DNA from: an uncultured Hyphomicrobiales bacterium
GTDB taxonomy: Bacteria; Pseudomonadota; Alphaproteobacteria; Rhizobiales; Ancalomicrobiaceae
DNA length: 64,000 nt
Direction: 5' to 3'
NCBI GenBank assembly: GCA_903930435.1
Contig: CAIYYN010000008.1
Location: forward strand, 1-64,000
In this document: piece after piece, positions 17,040 through 26,391 of the stretch
Position numbering within the stretch: the stretch's first letter is position 1
How the letters are laid out: each line of letters begins with the position of its first letter
Translations under genes and position numbers: made by a program
Notes under the pieces: generated by a model
Database searches by the model: none
Seen by the model: only the letters and a program-made list of their open reading frames with translations
Told to the model about the DNA's origin: nothing

Positions 17040-17890
17040 TGTTTCCAAGGCCCATCGCCCAGCGCTCCCGACCAGTACAGATTGCGTATCAGGCGATCCT
17101 GCCTGTCGCGCTCATCATCTGGCTGCTGCCGTTGATCGGCATTGCAGTGACGTCGATCCGCCCGGCATCGGATCTGGCGTCGGGAAATTATTTCGGCATT
17201 CCGTCCAGCTTTGCCGGTGTCGAGAATTACACCGCCGTGTTCCGCAACAGCAATATCGGCTATTACATCCTGAATTCATTCAGGGTGACGATCCCGACCG
17301 TGATCGGAGCGGTGGCGCTCTCCTGTCTATCTGGCTATGCGCTCGCCATTTATCGGTTCAAGGGCAATCTGATCGTCTTCTTCATGTTCGTTGCGGGCAA
17401 TTTCGTACCGTTCCAGATCCTCGCGATCCCGGTGCGAGACCTGACGCTCAAGCTCGGCCTTTACAACAGCATGACCGGCCTCATCCTCTTCCATGTCGCG
17501 TTCCAGACGGGGTTCTGCACGCTGTTCATGCGCAACTTCATGAAGGCGCTGCCGTTTTCGCTCGTCGAGGCGGCGCGGGTCGAAGGCATCGGGGAGTGGC
17601 GGATCTTCTGGTACATCATCCTGCCCTTGGTGCGGCCGGCCATGGCAGCCCTGTCCGTGCTCATTTTCACCTTCATCTGGAACGACTATTTCTGGGCCAC
17701 AGTCATGGCGCAATCCGCCGATGTCCGGCCAATCACGGCGGGCATGAATGAGCTGAAAGGCCAATGGAAAGTGGCCTGGGAGCTGATTGCTGCCGCCTCC
17801 ATCATCGCCGCCATGCCGCCGGTAGCCATGTTCTTCCTAATGCAAAAGCACTTCATCGCCGGACTGACGCTGGGAGCGACCAAGGGATGA
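17039..17890 (+). CDS. ABC sugar transporter permease 2 (CUT1, MalG/LacG type)
   Basis: 283 residues with six membrane helices. The EAA loop VEAARVEGIGEWRIFW followed by ILPLVRP is at about 175-198, and the C-terminal end QKHFIAGLTLGATKG is the standard MalG-type tail. Start ATG overlaps the preceding stop (TGATG), and its own stop overlaps the glycosidase start (ATGA), so translation is coupled across three genes. Confidence 0.92.
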   Translation: MFPRPIAQRSRPVQIAYQAILPVALIIWLLPLIGIAVTSIRPASDLASGNYFGIPSSFAGVENYTAVFRNSNIGYYILNSFRVTIPTVIGAVALSCLSGYALAIYRFKGNLIVFFMFVAGNFVPFQILAIPVRDLTLKLGLYNSMTGLILFHVAFQTGFCTLFMRNFMKALPFSLVEAARVEGIGEWRIFWYIILPLVRPAMAALSVLIFTFIWNDYFWATVMAQSADVRPITAGMNELKGQWKVAWELIAAASIIAAMPPVAMFFLMQKHFIAGLTLGATKG

Positions 17891-19998
17891 AGATTGTCAG
17901 CCAGAAAGGCCATCTGACGTTGGCGTTGCCCGAATTCGGCATGCCGTTGATCATTGACCAGTTTGCAGAAGTGGCGACCTCTGCCACTGGCTCGCTCAAC
18001 ACCCTGTCACGTGCGGGCCGTATCAACGGCATGGATATCGCCGTGCCGGCGGCTGTGTTCCTTCCCTCAGGCGGGATGGGCCATTTTGGCTGGCCAGCAA
18101 TTCAGGGACACCGGCAGGGTCGCCAATTCGTGTTTCAACCCTCCAACTGGACGACGGTGGAATCCGGGAAGGTTGTTACCCTTTCCGCATCAGATCCGGG
18201 GGCGGGCGTTGGTGTCAGGTTGACCTTCGAGCGATTGACGGGACCGGTGCGGCGGACCCGGGTCGAGGTCTCGAACCTCGCCGAGGACGACTACACGCTT
18301 GACCGATGCATGGCCGGTTCCCTGCTGATCAAGGGTGGGGCCGAGTGGATCGAAGCCATGGGCGACGGCTGGGGGCGCGAGTTCCATGTCCACAGGCTGG
18401 TTCCCTCGCGCGGAGTTTGGCTGCAGGAGAGCCGCCGCGGGCGGACATCGCACGACCGCTACCCGGCTTTGGTGGCGCGGGATCGGCACGGCTCGGTCTA
18501 CGCGGCGCATCTGGGGTGGAGCGGAAATCATGTGTTTGCGCTCGATCAGATCGACGACGGTCAGCATCTGCTACATGCCGGGGAATTGTTCGAGCCGGGC
18601 GAGATGATCCTCGCGTCAGGTGAAACCTATGTCTCGCCGTGGTTCTACATAGTGTCTGCGGGGTCGGTCGACGATGTGTCGGCGGCAATGCGTCAGACGG
18701 TCCGGGCGCATGTTCTGCCAAAGTTGAACGGACCGACCAAGCCGCGTCCTGTGCTGTTGAATACGTGGGAAGGCAATTATTTCGCACACGACATCAACCG
18801 GCTGAAGGCGCAGGCCAATCGTGCGGCGGACCTCGGCATCGAGCGTTTCGTGCTTGACGATGGCTGGTTCGGCAAGCGGGACGACGATACCTCCAGCCTC
18901 GGCGACTGGTTCATCGATACCCGCAAGTATCCAGACGGGCTGGAGCCCCTGATCAGCCATGTCACCGGGTTGGGCATGGAGTTTGGCCTCTGGTTCGAGC
19001 CGGAGATGGTCAATCCGAACTCGGAACTCTACCGCCAGCATCCCGACTGGGTGTTGCAGATCGAGGGCAAACCGCTGCTCTTATCGCGTAACCAGCTGGT
19101 CCTCGACCTGACCCGACTGGACGTCTGTGATTATCTGTTTGACGCTGTCGGTGCGTTGCTTGGACGGCACGCGATTTCGTTTGTGAAATGGGACATGAAC
19201 CGCGATCTCACCCATGCGGGTGACCGGCTCGGACGGGCGGCAACATCCCGGCAGACGCGCGCCTTTTATGCGCTGGTCGACCGGCTGCGGGCAGCCTTTC
19301 CTGACGTTGAGATCGAGAGTTGCGCCTCTGGCGGTGGTCGTGCCGATTATGGCGTTCTGGAGCGGACGCACCGGATCTGGACGTCGGATTGCACCGATCC
19401 GCTTGAACGGGTGTCGATCCAGGCCGGAGCGATGCGCTTCTTGCCGCCGGAGATCATGGGATGCCATATCTCGGCTTCGCCCAATCACCAGACACGACGC
19501 CCGCATTCGCTCGCGTTTCGGGCAATCGTTGCGTTTTTCGGCCACCTCGGCGTCGAACTTGATCCGACTGCGCTGTCGCCATCGGAATTTGACGAACTGA
19601 AACAGTGGATTGATCTGCACAAGTCACTGCGACACCTGTTGCATCACGCCGACGCCAGCTGCTTTCACACCGAGATGGGTGATGGGCGACATGTGTTCGG
19701 CGTCGGGCTTGGGGGCCACGTGATTGCCTCGATCATCCAGACCGACCAACCACGCGCCGAGCAACCATGCCCGGTGCCAATTCCGCTCGCGATTGCGCGT
19801 GATGCCGAGGTCGAGGTCAGGATGATCGGCCCGGGATCGCCGCCGTTCGTTCGTGCGGCACCCGCACAACTGGAACTGCTGTCGGGCGGCATTGTTTCAT
19901 CAGGATTACTGGCGTCGCACGGGCTCCCGATTCCGCAACTCTATCCACAATCGGCAATCCTGCTGGAGCTGAAACAACGGGAGGCTGGCAATGGCTGA
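17887..19998 (+). CDS. alpha-galactosidase, GH36
   Basis: 703 residues, cytoplasmic (no signal peptide), from the ATG at 17887. It has an N-terminal beta-sandwich (1-330), a TIM barrel (330-640) and a C-terminal sheet. The barrel has the GH36 hallmarks. FVLDDGWFGKRDDD is followed by LGDWFIDTRKYPDGL, GMEFGLWFEPEMVNP and nucleophile Asp436 in FVKWDMNR. Then come the ESCASGGGRADYG loop and acid/base Asp501 in WTSDCTDP. It removes terminal alpha-1,6-galactose from melibiose, raffinose or stachyose taken up by the transporter encoded around it. The size suits the bacterial tetrameric AgaA/RafA type. It sits between permease and ATPase genes and overlaps both. Confidence 0.94.
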   Translation: MKIVSQKGHLTLALPEFGMPLIIDQFAEVATSATGSLNTLSRAGRINGMDIAVPAAVFLPSGGMGHFGWPAIQGHRQGRQFVFQPSNWTTVESGKVVTLSASDPGAGVGVRLTFERLTGPVRRTRVEVSNLAEDDYTLDRCMAGSLLIKGGAEWIEAMGDGWGREFHVHRLVPSRGVWLQESRRGRTSHDRYPALVARDRHGSVYAAHLGWSGNHVFALDQIDDGQHLLHAGELFEPGEMILASGETYVSPWFYIVSAGSVDDVSAAMRQTVRAHVLPKLNGPTKPRPVLLNTWEGNYFAHDINRLKAQANRAADLGIERFVLDDGWFGKRDDDTSSLGDWFIDTRKYPDGLEPLISHVTGLGMEFGLWFEPEMVNPNSELYRQHPDWVLQIEGKPLLLSRNQLVLDLTRLDVCDYLFDAVGALLGRHAISFVKWDMNRDLTHAGDRLGRAATSRQTRAFYALVDRLRAAFPDVEIESCASGGGRADYGVLERTHRIWTSDCTDPLERVSIQAGAMRFLPPEIMGCHISASPNHQTRRPHSLAFRAIVAFFGHLGVELDPTALSPSEFDELKQWIDLHKSLRHLLHHADASCFHTEMGDGRHVFGVGLGGHVIASIIQTDQPRAEQPCPVPIPLAIARDAEVEVRMIGPGSPPFVRAAPAQLELLSGGIVSSGLLASHGLPIPQLYPQSAILLELKQREAGNG

Positions 19999-21076
19999 CG
20001 TGCAGTTGCGTGGCGTTCGAAAGTCCTTTGGGTCGATCTCGATCATCAAGGGCATTGATCTCGATATCGCCGACGGCGAGTTCTGTGTCTTTGTCGGGCC
20101 GTCGGGCTGCGGCAAATCGACCTTGCTGCGTATGATCGCCGGGCTCGAGCAGATCAGCGCAGGCGACCTTCGCATCGGTGGCAAGAGCGTGGTCAACGTC
20201 GAGCCCGCCGATCGTGGTATCGCCATGGTGTTCCAGTCCTATGCGCTCTATCCGCATATGACTGTGCGCGACAATATCGGCTTTGGCCTCAGGATGACCG
20301 GCCACAGCGCGGCAGATATCGCCAGCCGTACGGCGCGCGCGGCGGAGATGCTGCAGCTCGGACCGCTGCTCGATCGCAAGCCCGCACAATTGTCCGGTGG
20401 ACAGCGACAGCGCGTTGCGATCGGACGGGCGATCGTGCGACAGCCCGGGGTGTTTCTGTTTGACGAACCGCTGTCCAATCTCGACGCCGCGCTTCGGGTC
20501 CAGATGCGCATCGAAATCGCCAAATTGCACAGCGAGTTGAAGGCGACGATGATCTATGTGACTCACGATCAGGTCGAGGCCATGACGATGGCTGACAAGA
20601 TCGTGGTTCTGAGTGCCGGACAGGTCGAACAGGTCGGCTCGCCGCTGGAATTGTACCACCGCCCGAACAACCTGTTTGTCGCCGGGTTTATCGGGTCACC
20701 GAAAATGAATTTCATTGGAGTGGATCATGTCGCCAGCAACCAGGTCGGCTTGCCGGGTGGCAGGATGATGACGATCGATGGTCTCGATCTTCCGGCTTCC
20801 GCAGGACGCCTGACGCTTGGTATACGGCCTGAGCATCTCGTGCTCACGTCGGCAGAAGATGCCGATCTGAGCTGCAGCCTCAGGGTCGCGGAATACCTCG
20901 GTTCGGAAACCATGTTCTACGCAACAGTGACTGACGGCACTGAACTCACGATCCGGGCAGACGGTCTGGCGAAGCAGCGGGCAGGGGAGGCGCTCCATCT
21001 GAAGCTGCCGGGCAAAGCCTGCCATGTGTTCGATGCCAGCGGTCGCGCGCTGCACAACGGGGATTTGACACGCTGA
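19991..21076 (+). CDS. ABC transporter ATP-binding protein (UgpC/MsmK type)
   Basis: 361 residues. Walker [10 protein letters not shown] is near 37-45, the Q-loop region is AMVFQSYALYPHMTV, the signature LSGGQRQRVAIGRA is near 135, and Walker B is [15 protein letters not shown]-terminal MalK-like TOBE/regulatory domain ends with GKACHVFDASGRAL. It energises the permeases upstream. The start overlaps the alpha-galactosidase end by eight bases, and the stop shares its A with the GH42 start. Confidence 0.92.
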   Translation: MADVQLRGVRKSFGSISIIKGIDLDIADGEFCVFVGPSGCGKSTLLRMIAGLEQISAGDLRIGGKSVVNVEPADRGIAMVFQSYALYPHMTVRDNIGFGLRMTGHSAADIASRTARAAEMLQLGPLLDRKPAQLSGGQRQRVAIGRAIVRQPGVFLFDEPLSNLDAALRVQMRIEIAKLHSELKATMIYVTHDQVEAMTMADKIVVLSAGQVEQVGSPLELYHRPNNLFVAGFIGSPKMNFIGVDHVASNQVGLPGGRMMTIDGLDLPASAGRLTLGIRPEHLVLTSAEDADLSCSLRVAEYLGSETMFYATVTDGTELTIRADGLAKQRAGEALHLKLPGKACHVFDASGRALHNGDLTR

Positions 21077-23007
21077 TGCTTGGTGTTTGCTATTATCCCG
21101 AACATTGGCCCGAGACGATGTGGGCAGAGGATGCCCGCCGCATGGTGGCGCTCGGCATTTCGCATGTCCGGATCGGCGAATTCGCGTGGTCGCGCATCGA
21201 GCCACGGCGTGACGCGTTTGACTGGGGCTGGCTGGATCGCGCCCTCAATGTCCTCGGGAACGCCGGTCTGAAGGTGGTCCTCGGCACGCCGACGGCGACG
21301 CCGCCGAAATGGCTCATGGATGAACATCCAGATATTGCCCCGATCGATGAAGAGGGACGTCCGCGCGGCTTCGGATCCCGGCGCCATTATACATTTTCGT
21401 CGCAGACCTATTGGCGGGAAAGCGCGCGTATCGTGGAAGCAATTGCCCGACGCTATGGCGAACACCCGGCAGTCGTTGGCTGGCAGACGGACAATGAATA
21501 CGGCTGCCATGATACGATTATGTCCTGGGGCGCGGAGGATCTACGCGCGTTTCGCCAGTGGTTGCGCCGGACGTACCAGTCGACGGATCAACTGAATGAG
21601 GCCTGGGGGTCTGTGTTCTGGTCGATGGAGGTGACGGAGTTCGATCAGGTCAGCTTGCCCAATTTGACTGTGACCGAAACCAACCCCGCAACACGGCTTG
21701 ATTTCCGGCGATTCCAGTCGCAGCAGGTCGCCGCCTATGACCGGATGCAATGCGACATTATCCGGGCCCATTCGCCGGGACGGTGGACGACAACCAACAT
21801 GATGGGTTTCTTCACCGAATTCGATCATTGGCCGGTGGGCGAAAACCACGATTTTGTCTCCTGGGATAGCTACCCCATCGGCTTTGTAGAGCGCTTTCCA
21901 TTCAGTGAAGATGAGCGGAACCGATGGGCCACGACCTCGCATCCCGATATCGCGCCATTCCACCACGATCTCTATCGGGGCATCGGCGGCGGGCGGTTCT
22001 GGGTCATGGAACAGCAGCCGGGGCCGGTCAACTGGGCACCCTGGAACCCGGTGCCGAAGCCGGGAATGGTTCGGCTCTGGACGTGGGAAGCGCTAGCACA
22101 CGGGGCCGACGTCGTCAGCTATTTCCGCTGGCGTCAGATGCCCGCCGCGCAGGAACAGATGCACGCGGGCTTGAATTTGCCCGGTTTGCAAGAGCTGTCG
22201 GTCGGTGGCCGCGAAGCGGAAAGCGTCGGACGCGAGTTGGCCGGGCTTGGCGCTTTGCCTCCAAACGAACAGGCGTCTGTCGCGCTTGTGTTTGATTATG
22301 AAGCGCAATGGGTGCTGGACATCCAGCGGCAAGGGGCCGACTTCCGGTATTTCGAACTTGCATTTCGCTGGTACGAAGCGGTGCGAACGATAGGACTGGA
22401 CGTCGATATCGTGCGGCCCGGTCAATCACTGGAGGGTTACAGGCTGGTGCTTGTTCCGTCCTTGCCCACCGTCAGCGATGCCGCAGAACAGGCGTTCCGA
22501 GACAGTTCCGCCGTGGTACTCTATGGGCCGCGGACCGGCTCAAAGACACGGCATTTTTCCATACCCGACCAATTGCCGCCGGGGGCATTGCGGGACCTGC
22601 TCGGCATAAGGATCACGGAAGTCTCGTCCCTGCGTCCGGGATTGAGCGAGGCGGTTGATGGTCTTGTTTCGGGCGCGGCTATTCGCTGGGTGGAGCATAT
22701 GGACGTCGCATCGACAGCGCTCGCTCATTTCGCTGACGGGCATTGCGCGCTCGCCGCGAACGGACGCCATCACTATCTCGCCGCCTGGCCGGACGCCCGT
22801 CTCCTGTCCACGACGCTTGAGCTACTGTGCAAGCGGGCGGATCTAAAAGCCCACGCGTTGCCGCCCGGCATTCGGATGCGACGTCGCGGCTCGCTGCATT
22901 TCGCGTTCAACTACGGGGCGGAGTCTTGGGAGATTCCGAATGATGTGGAGCTTGTACTTGGGGAGCGAATCCTCGCACCACAGGGCGTCGCCATCTGGCG
23001 GGTGTGA
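21076..23007 (+). CDS. beta-galactosidase, GH42
   Basis: 643 residues, no signal peptide. It opens GVCYYPEHWPETMWAEDARR, the standard GH42 start. The TIM barrel carries the acid/base Glu141 in QTDNEYG and nucleophile Glu312 in WVMEQQPG. A trimerisation domain (about 390-590, with ALVFDYEAQWVLD) and a small C-terminal sheet follow. It hydrolyses beta-galactosides, including plant galactan- or galacto-oligosaccharides. As last gene of the operon it adds beta-linked galactose to the alpha-linked galactose handled by the GH36 enzyme, so the imported substrates are probably mixed. Confidence 0.94.
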   Translation: MLGVCYYPEHWPETMWAEDARRMVALGISHVRIGEFAWSRIEPRRDAFDWGWLDRALNVLGNAGLKVVLGTPTATPPKWLMDEHPDIAPIDEEGRPRGFGSRRHYTFSSQTYWRESARIVEAIARRYGEHPAVVGWQTDNEYGCHDTIMSWGAEDLRAFRQWLRRTYQSTDQLNEAWGSVFWSMEVTEFDQVSLPNLTVTETNPATRLDFRRFQSQQVAAYDRMQCDIIRAHSPGRWTTTNMMGFFTEFDHWPVGENHDFVSWDSYPIGFVERFPFSEDERNRWATTSHPDIAPFHHDLYRGIGGGRFWVMEQQPGPVNWAPWNPVPKPGMVRLWTWEALAHGADVVSYFRWRQMPAAQEQMHAGLNLPGLQELSVGGREAESVGRELAGLGALPPNEQASVALVFDYEAQWVLDIQRQGADFRYFELAFRWYEAVRTIGLDVDIVRPGQSLEGYRLVLVPSLPTVSDAAEQAFRDSSAVVLYGPRTGSKTRHFSIPDQLPPGALRDLLGIRITEVSSLRPGLSEAVDGLVSGAAIRWVEHMDVASTALAHFADGHCALAANGRHHYLAAWPDARLLSTTLELLCKRADLKAHALPPGIRMRRRGSLHFAFNYGAESWEIPNDVELVLGERILAPQGVAIWRV

Positions 23008-23116
23008 GCTGCTTTCGGGCGGATAGTAGCGGATGGATAGCGGCCCGAGAGGCGTCGGATCGATTGGTTGTATGAGGCGTTAATCCTACAGCCCCTCGTT
23101 TCAGATTTGGGTCTGA

Positions 23117-23149
23117 ACCCTTGACAGGGTCGGCCCCCCTCTCTACGCT
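23117..23149 (+). promoter_or_regulatory. sigma-70-type promoter of the alpha-glucoside operon with overlapping dyad
   Basis: TTGACA (23121-23126), a 17-base spacer and TACGCT (23144-23149) lie 85 bases before the binding-protein start. The dyad ACCCT-TGAC-AGGGT (23117-23130) covers the -35, and another, TTCAGA...TCTGAA (23100-23117), lies just upstream. Both are possible regulator sites. Confidence 0.5.
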
Positions 23150-23233
23150 TCAGACACTCAATCGCGGGTGGTTCGGGTACGTCAGTATCCCGGAAAATTC
23201 GTGTACAAACAAAGATATCGGGGAGGATTACGG

Positions 23234-24523
23234 ATGAGCTTTCATGCAAGCGGTCGCCTTGTCACGACCATGTCGATCTCTGCGTTGGCCCTCGGCCTGT
23301 CGCTGACCGGTTTTGTCGCCAAGGCAGCCGAAATCTCGATTTCGTGCGGTGCCGTCGGGGCCGAGCTGGAATTCTGCAAGCAGGGTGTCGAAGCCTGGTC
23401 AAAGAAGACGGGCAACACGGTGAAGATCGTCTCGACGCCAAATGAGACCACCGAACGTCTGGCGCTTTATCAGCAGATTCTGGCGTCTGGAACGTCCGAC
23501 ATCGACGTGTTCCAGATCGACGTCATCTGGCCCGGTATTCTCGGCAATCATTTCATCGATCTGAAGCCCTATTCGAAGGGTGCCGAGGCGGATCACTTCA
23601 AGCCGATCATCGACAATAATACCGTTGGCGGGCGTCTCGTGGCGATCCCGTGGTTCACGGATGCGGGCGTGCTGTTCTATCGCAAGGACCTGCTTGAAAA
23701 ATACGGCGCTTCTGCGCCTGCGACCTGGCAGGAGCTGACCGCCACCGCAGCCAAGGTGCAGGAGGGCGAGCGCAAGGCCGGAAACGACAAGTTCTGGGGC
23801 TATGTCTTCCAGGGCAAGGCCTACGAAGGCCTGTCGTGTGATGCGCTCGAATGGATCGATTCCTATGGCGGCGGTGCCATCGTCGATGACAAGGGCGGAA
23901 TCACGGTGAACAATCCGAAGGCGGCGGCTGCACTCACGATGGCAGCGTCGTGGATTGGCAAGATTTCGCCGGATGGTGTCCTGAATTATGCCGAGGAAGA
24001 TGCGCGCGGCGTGTTCCAGTCCGGCAATGCCGCCTTCATGCGCAACTGGCCCTATGCCTGGGCACTCGGCAACGGTGCGGACAGCCCGATCAAGGGCAAG
24101 ATCGGCGTCGTCGCCCTGCCAAAGGGCGGTGATGCAGGCAAGAACACCGGAACCCTCGGTGGTTGGGAGCTGGCGGTCTCGAAATACTCCAAGCATCCCG
24201 AGGTTGCTGCCGATCTCGTCATGTATTTGACGAGTCGTGACGAACAGAAACGTCGTGCGATTGAGGGCAGCTATAATCCGACGATTGCCGCCCTCTATCA
24301 GGACAAGGATGTGCTTTCCGCCGTTCCGTTCTTCGGCTCGCTCTACGCCACCTTCACGAACGCCGTGGCGCGGCCGTCCAAGGTGACGGGCAGCAATTAC
24401 AACAAGGTCTCCAGTGCGTTCTGGAATGCCGTGCACGATGTCCTGTCGGCCAAGACCAAGCCTGAGGCTGCGCTGGTATCGCTCGACAGCGAACTGAAGA
24501 AGATCAAGCGCTCCGGCTGGTAA
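23234..24523 (+). CDS. ABC transporter substrate-binding protein (trehalose/maltose/sucrose type)
   Basis: 429 residues from the ATG at 23234 after GGGAGGA. Signal peptide about 1-32, cleaved near VAKAAE. The mature protein starts EISISCGAVGAELEFCKQG and has a VFQIDVIWPGILGNH segment and VAIPWFTDAGVLFYRKDLLEKYG. This pattern is close to ThuE-type binding proteins for trehalose, maltose and sucrose. First gene of an operon with the order binding protein, permease, permease, alpha-glucosidase, ATPase, the order known for rhizobial aglEFGAK. Alpha-glucosides are therefore the likely ligands. Confidence 0.9.
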   Translation: MSFHASGRLVTTMSISALALGLSLTGFVAKAAEISISCGAVGAELEFCKQGVEAWSKKTGNTVKIVSTPNETTERLALYQQILASGTSDIDVFQIDVIWPGILGNHFIDLKPYSKGAEADHFKPIIDNNTVGGRLVAIPWFTDAGVLFYRKDLLEKYGASAPATWQELTATAAKVQEGERKAGNDKFWGYVFQGKAYEGLSCDALEWIDSYGGGAIVDDKGGITVNNPKAAAALTMAASWIGKISPDGVLNYAEEDARGVFQSGNAAFMRNWPYAWALGNGADSPIKGKIGVVALPKGGDAGKNTGTLGGWELAVSKYSKHPEVAADLVMYLTSRDEQKRRAIEGSYNPTIAALYQDKDVLSAVPFFGSLYATFTNAVARPSKVTGSNYNKVSSAFWNAVHDVLSAKTKPEAALVSLDSELKKIKRSGW

Positions 24524-24571
24524 GAGCGAACCGGCTTGACTGAACGAAGCTGGCGGCAGGTGGAGGGCATC

Positions 24572-25495
24572 ATGTCTGGCAATTCCGCCTTGAAGCGATC
24601 GCGCGTCCGGTCGGCCTGGCTGTTTCTCGCGCCCATGCTGGTCGTCCTGGCGATGGTCGCTGGCTGGCCGTTGCTGCGGACAATCTATTTCGGTTTCACA
24701 GATGCCAATCTCGCCGACCTCGGCGCGATGAAGTTCATCGGCTGGGACAATTATCTGGCCAGATATGACGGTGAGTGGTCGGGACTGCTGGTCGATCTGC
24801 TCTGGTGGCGATCCGTCAGCAATACGCTCTGGTTCACGCTGTTCTCGGTCACCATCGAGACAATCCTCGGGTTTGTCGTCGCGCTTGTGCTCAATGCCGA
24901 GTTCCCCGGGCGCGGGTTTGTGCGGGCCGCCGTGCTCGTGCCGTGGGCCATCCCCACGATTGTGTCGGCCAAGATGTGGGGATGGATGCTGCACGACCAG
25001 TTCGGCGTCATCAACGACATGCTGATGCGCGTCGGGTTGATCCACGCCCCCATCGCCTGGGCCGCCAATTCCGAGACGGCCATGTGGACAGTCGTCATGG
25101 TCGACGTCTGGAAGACAACCCCCTTCATGGCGTTGCTGATCCTCGCGGGGCTTCAGATGCTGCCCGGTGATATCTACGAGGCAGCCCGCATTGACGGGAT
25201 CAATCCGGTCAAGGTGTTCTTCCGGGTCACCCTGCCGCTGGTGCGTCCGGCTCTCATGGTGGCGATCATCTTCCGGGCGCTGGACGCCATGCGGATCTTC
25301 GACCTGATCTATGTGCTGACCTCCAACAGCCGCGACACGGCCTCGATGTCCGTCTATGCGCGCCAGCAACTGGTGGATTTCCAGGAAGTCGGGATCGGAT
25401 CGGCGGCATCGACGCTGCTGTTCCTCGTCATCGGAATTGTCACGGTTCTGGCAATCACGCTTGGCAAGGTTCGGCTAACGGCGGAGCCTGCGTGA
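24572..25495 (+). CDS. ABC sugar transporter permease 1 (ThuF/AglF-like)
   Basis: 307 residues from the ATG at 24572, four bases after GGAGGG; an upstream TTG at 24536 is not supported. Six membrane helices, beginning SAWLFLAPMLVVLAMVAGWP. The EAA loop YEAARIDGINPVKVFF followed by TLPLVRP lies at about 200-225. The length and DIYEAARIDG spelling fit the trehalose/maltose branch of CUT1 permeases. Its stop shares bases with the next gene. Confidence 0.9.
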   Translation: MSGNSALKRSRVRSAWLFLAPMLVVLAMVAGWPLLRTIYFGFTDANLADLGAMKFIGWDNYLARYDGEWSGLLVDLLWWRSVSNTLWFTLFSVTIETILGFVVALVLNAEFPGRGFVRAAVLVPWAIPTIVSAKMWGWMLHDQFGVINDMLMRVGLIHAPIAWAANSETAMWTVVMVDVWKTTPFMALLILAGLQMLPGDIYEAARIDGINPVKVFFRVTLPLVRPALMVAIIFRALDAMRIFDLIYVLTSNSRDTASMSVYARQQLVDFQEVGIGSAASTLLFLVIGIVTVLAITLGKVRLTAEPA

Positions 25496-26319
25496 TGAAA
25501 CAGCTGCAAAAGTTTGGCTTCTGGGTGCTGACTGCGGTCATCGTGGTCTATGCGCTGTTTCCGTTCTACTACGCCATCCTCTCGTCGTTGCGATCCGGGA
25601 CAGCGTTGTTCCAGATTTCCTATTGGCCGTCGTCGTTCGATCTGTCCAACTACATCGCCGTGTTCAAGGAGCAGCCGTTCGGGCGCAACATCATCAATTC
25701 CGTATTGGTGGCTGTGGCCGTTGTCGCGATCTCGCTGTTTCTCGGCGTAACGGCCGCCTATGCGTTGGGACGGGTCGCGTTTCGCGGGCGGGGTGCGCTC
25801 CTGATGACGGTGCTGGCAGTGTCCATGTTCCCGCAAGTTGCGGTGCTGTCGGGCATGTTTGAGCTTATCCGCTTTCTCGGCATCTATAACTCGCTGCCCG
25901 GACTGGTGCTCTCAAACCTGATTTTGACGCTACCGTTTACGGTCTGGGTGTTGACGACCTTCATGCGGGAGTTGCCCAAGGAACTGGAAGAGGCTGCTTT
26001 TGTCGACGGCGCGACACCCTGGATCGTCGTGCGTCGCGTATTTCTGCCGCTGATGTGGCCCGCATTGGTGACGACCGGGTTGCTTGCCTTTATCGCCGCC
26101 TGGAACGAGTTCCTGTTTGCGCTGACGTTCACATTGTCCAACGACATGCGAACGGTGCCAGTCGCGATCGCACTCATCACGGGCGCGAGCACGCACGAAT
26201 TGCCCTGGGGCAACATCATGGCAGCCTCGGTCATCGTGACGATTCCGCTCGTGTTTCTGGTACTGATCTTCCAGCGCAAGATCGTGTCGGGGCTGACGGC
26301 CGGTGCGGTCAAGGGTTGA
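25495..26319 (+). CDS. ABC sugar transporter permease 2 (ThuG/AglG-like)
   Basis: 274 residues. The ATG at 25495 shares a base with the previous stop; a GTG three bases earlier is the alternative. Six membrane helices. The EAA loop LEEAAFVDGATPWIVV followed by FLPLMWP lies at about 163-187. It ends with the MalG-type tail FQRKIVSGLTAGAVKG. Confidence 0.9.
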   Translation: MKQLQKFGFWVLTAVIVVYALFPFYYAILSSLRSGTALFQISYWPSSFDLSNYIAVFKEQPFGRNIINSVLVAVAVVAISLFLGVTAAYALGRVAFRGRGALLMTVLAVSMFPQVAVLSGMFELIRFLGIYNSLPGLVLSNLILTLPFTVWVLTTFMRELPKELEEAAFVDGATPWIVVRRVFLPLMWPALVTTGLLAFIAAWNEFLFALTFTLSNDMRTVPVAIALITGASTHELPWGNIMAASVIVTIPLVFLVLIFQRKIVSGLTAGAVKG

Positions 26320-26391
26320 CCGGGATCATGATCGACCTGTTCGAGCAAACAGACTGTTTGATATGGCATTTTTCGAAGCAAGGCTTGACCG

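Noticed and set aside
23399-25369. Reverse-strand open frame of 656 codons opposite the alpha-glucoside binding protein and permease
   Set aside because: It is the mirror of well-supported forward genes, rich in Arg, His, Asp and Gly with no family motif and no ribosome-binding site.
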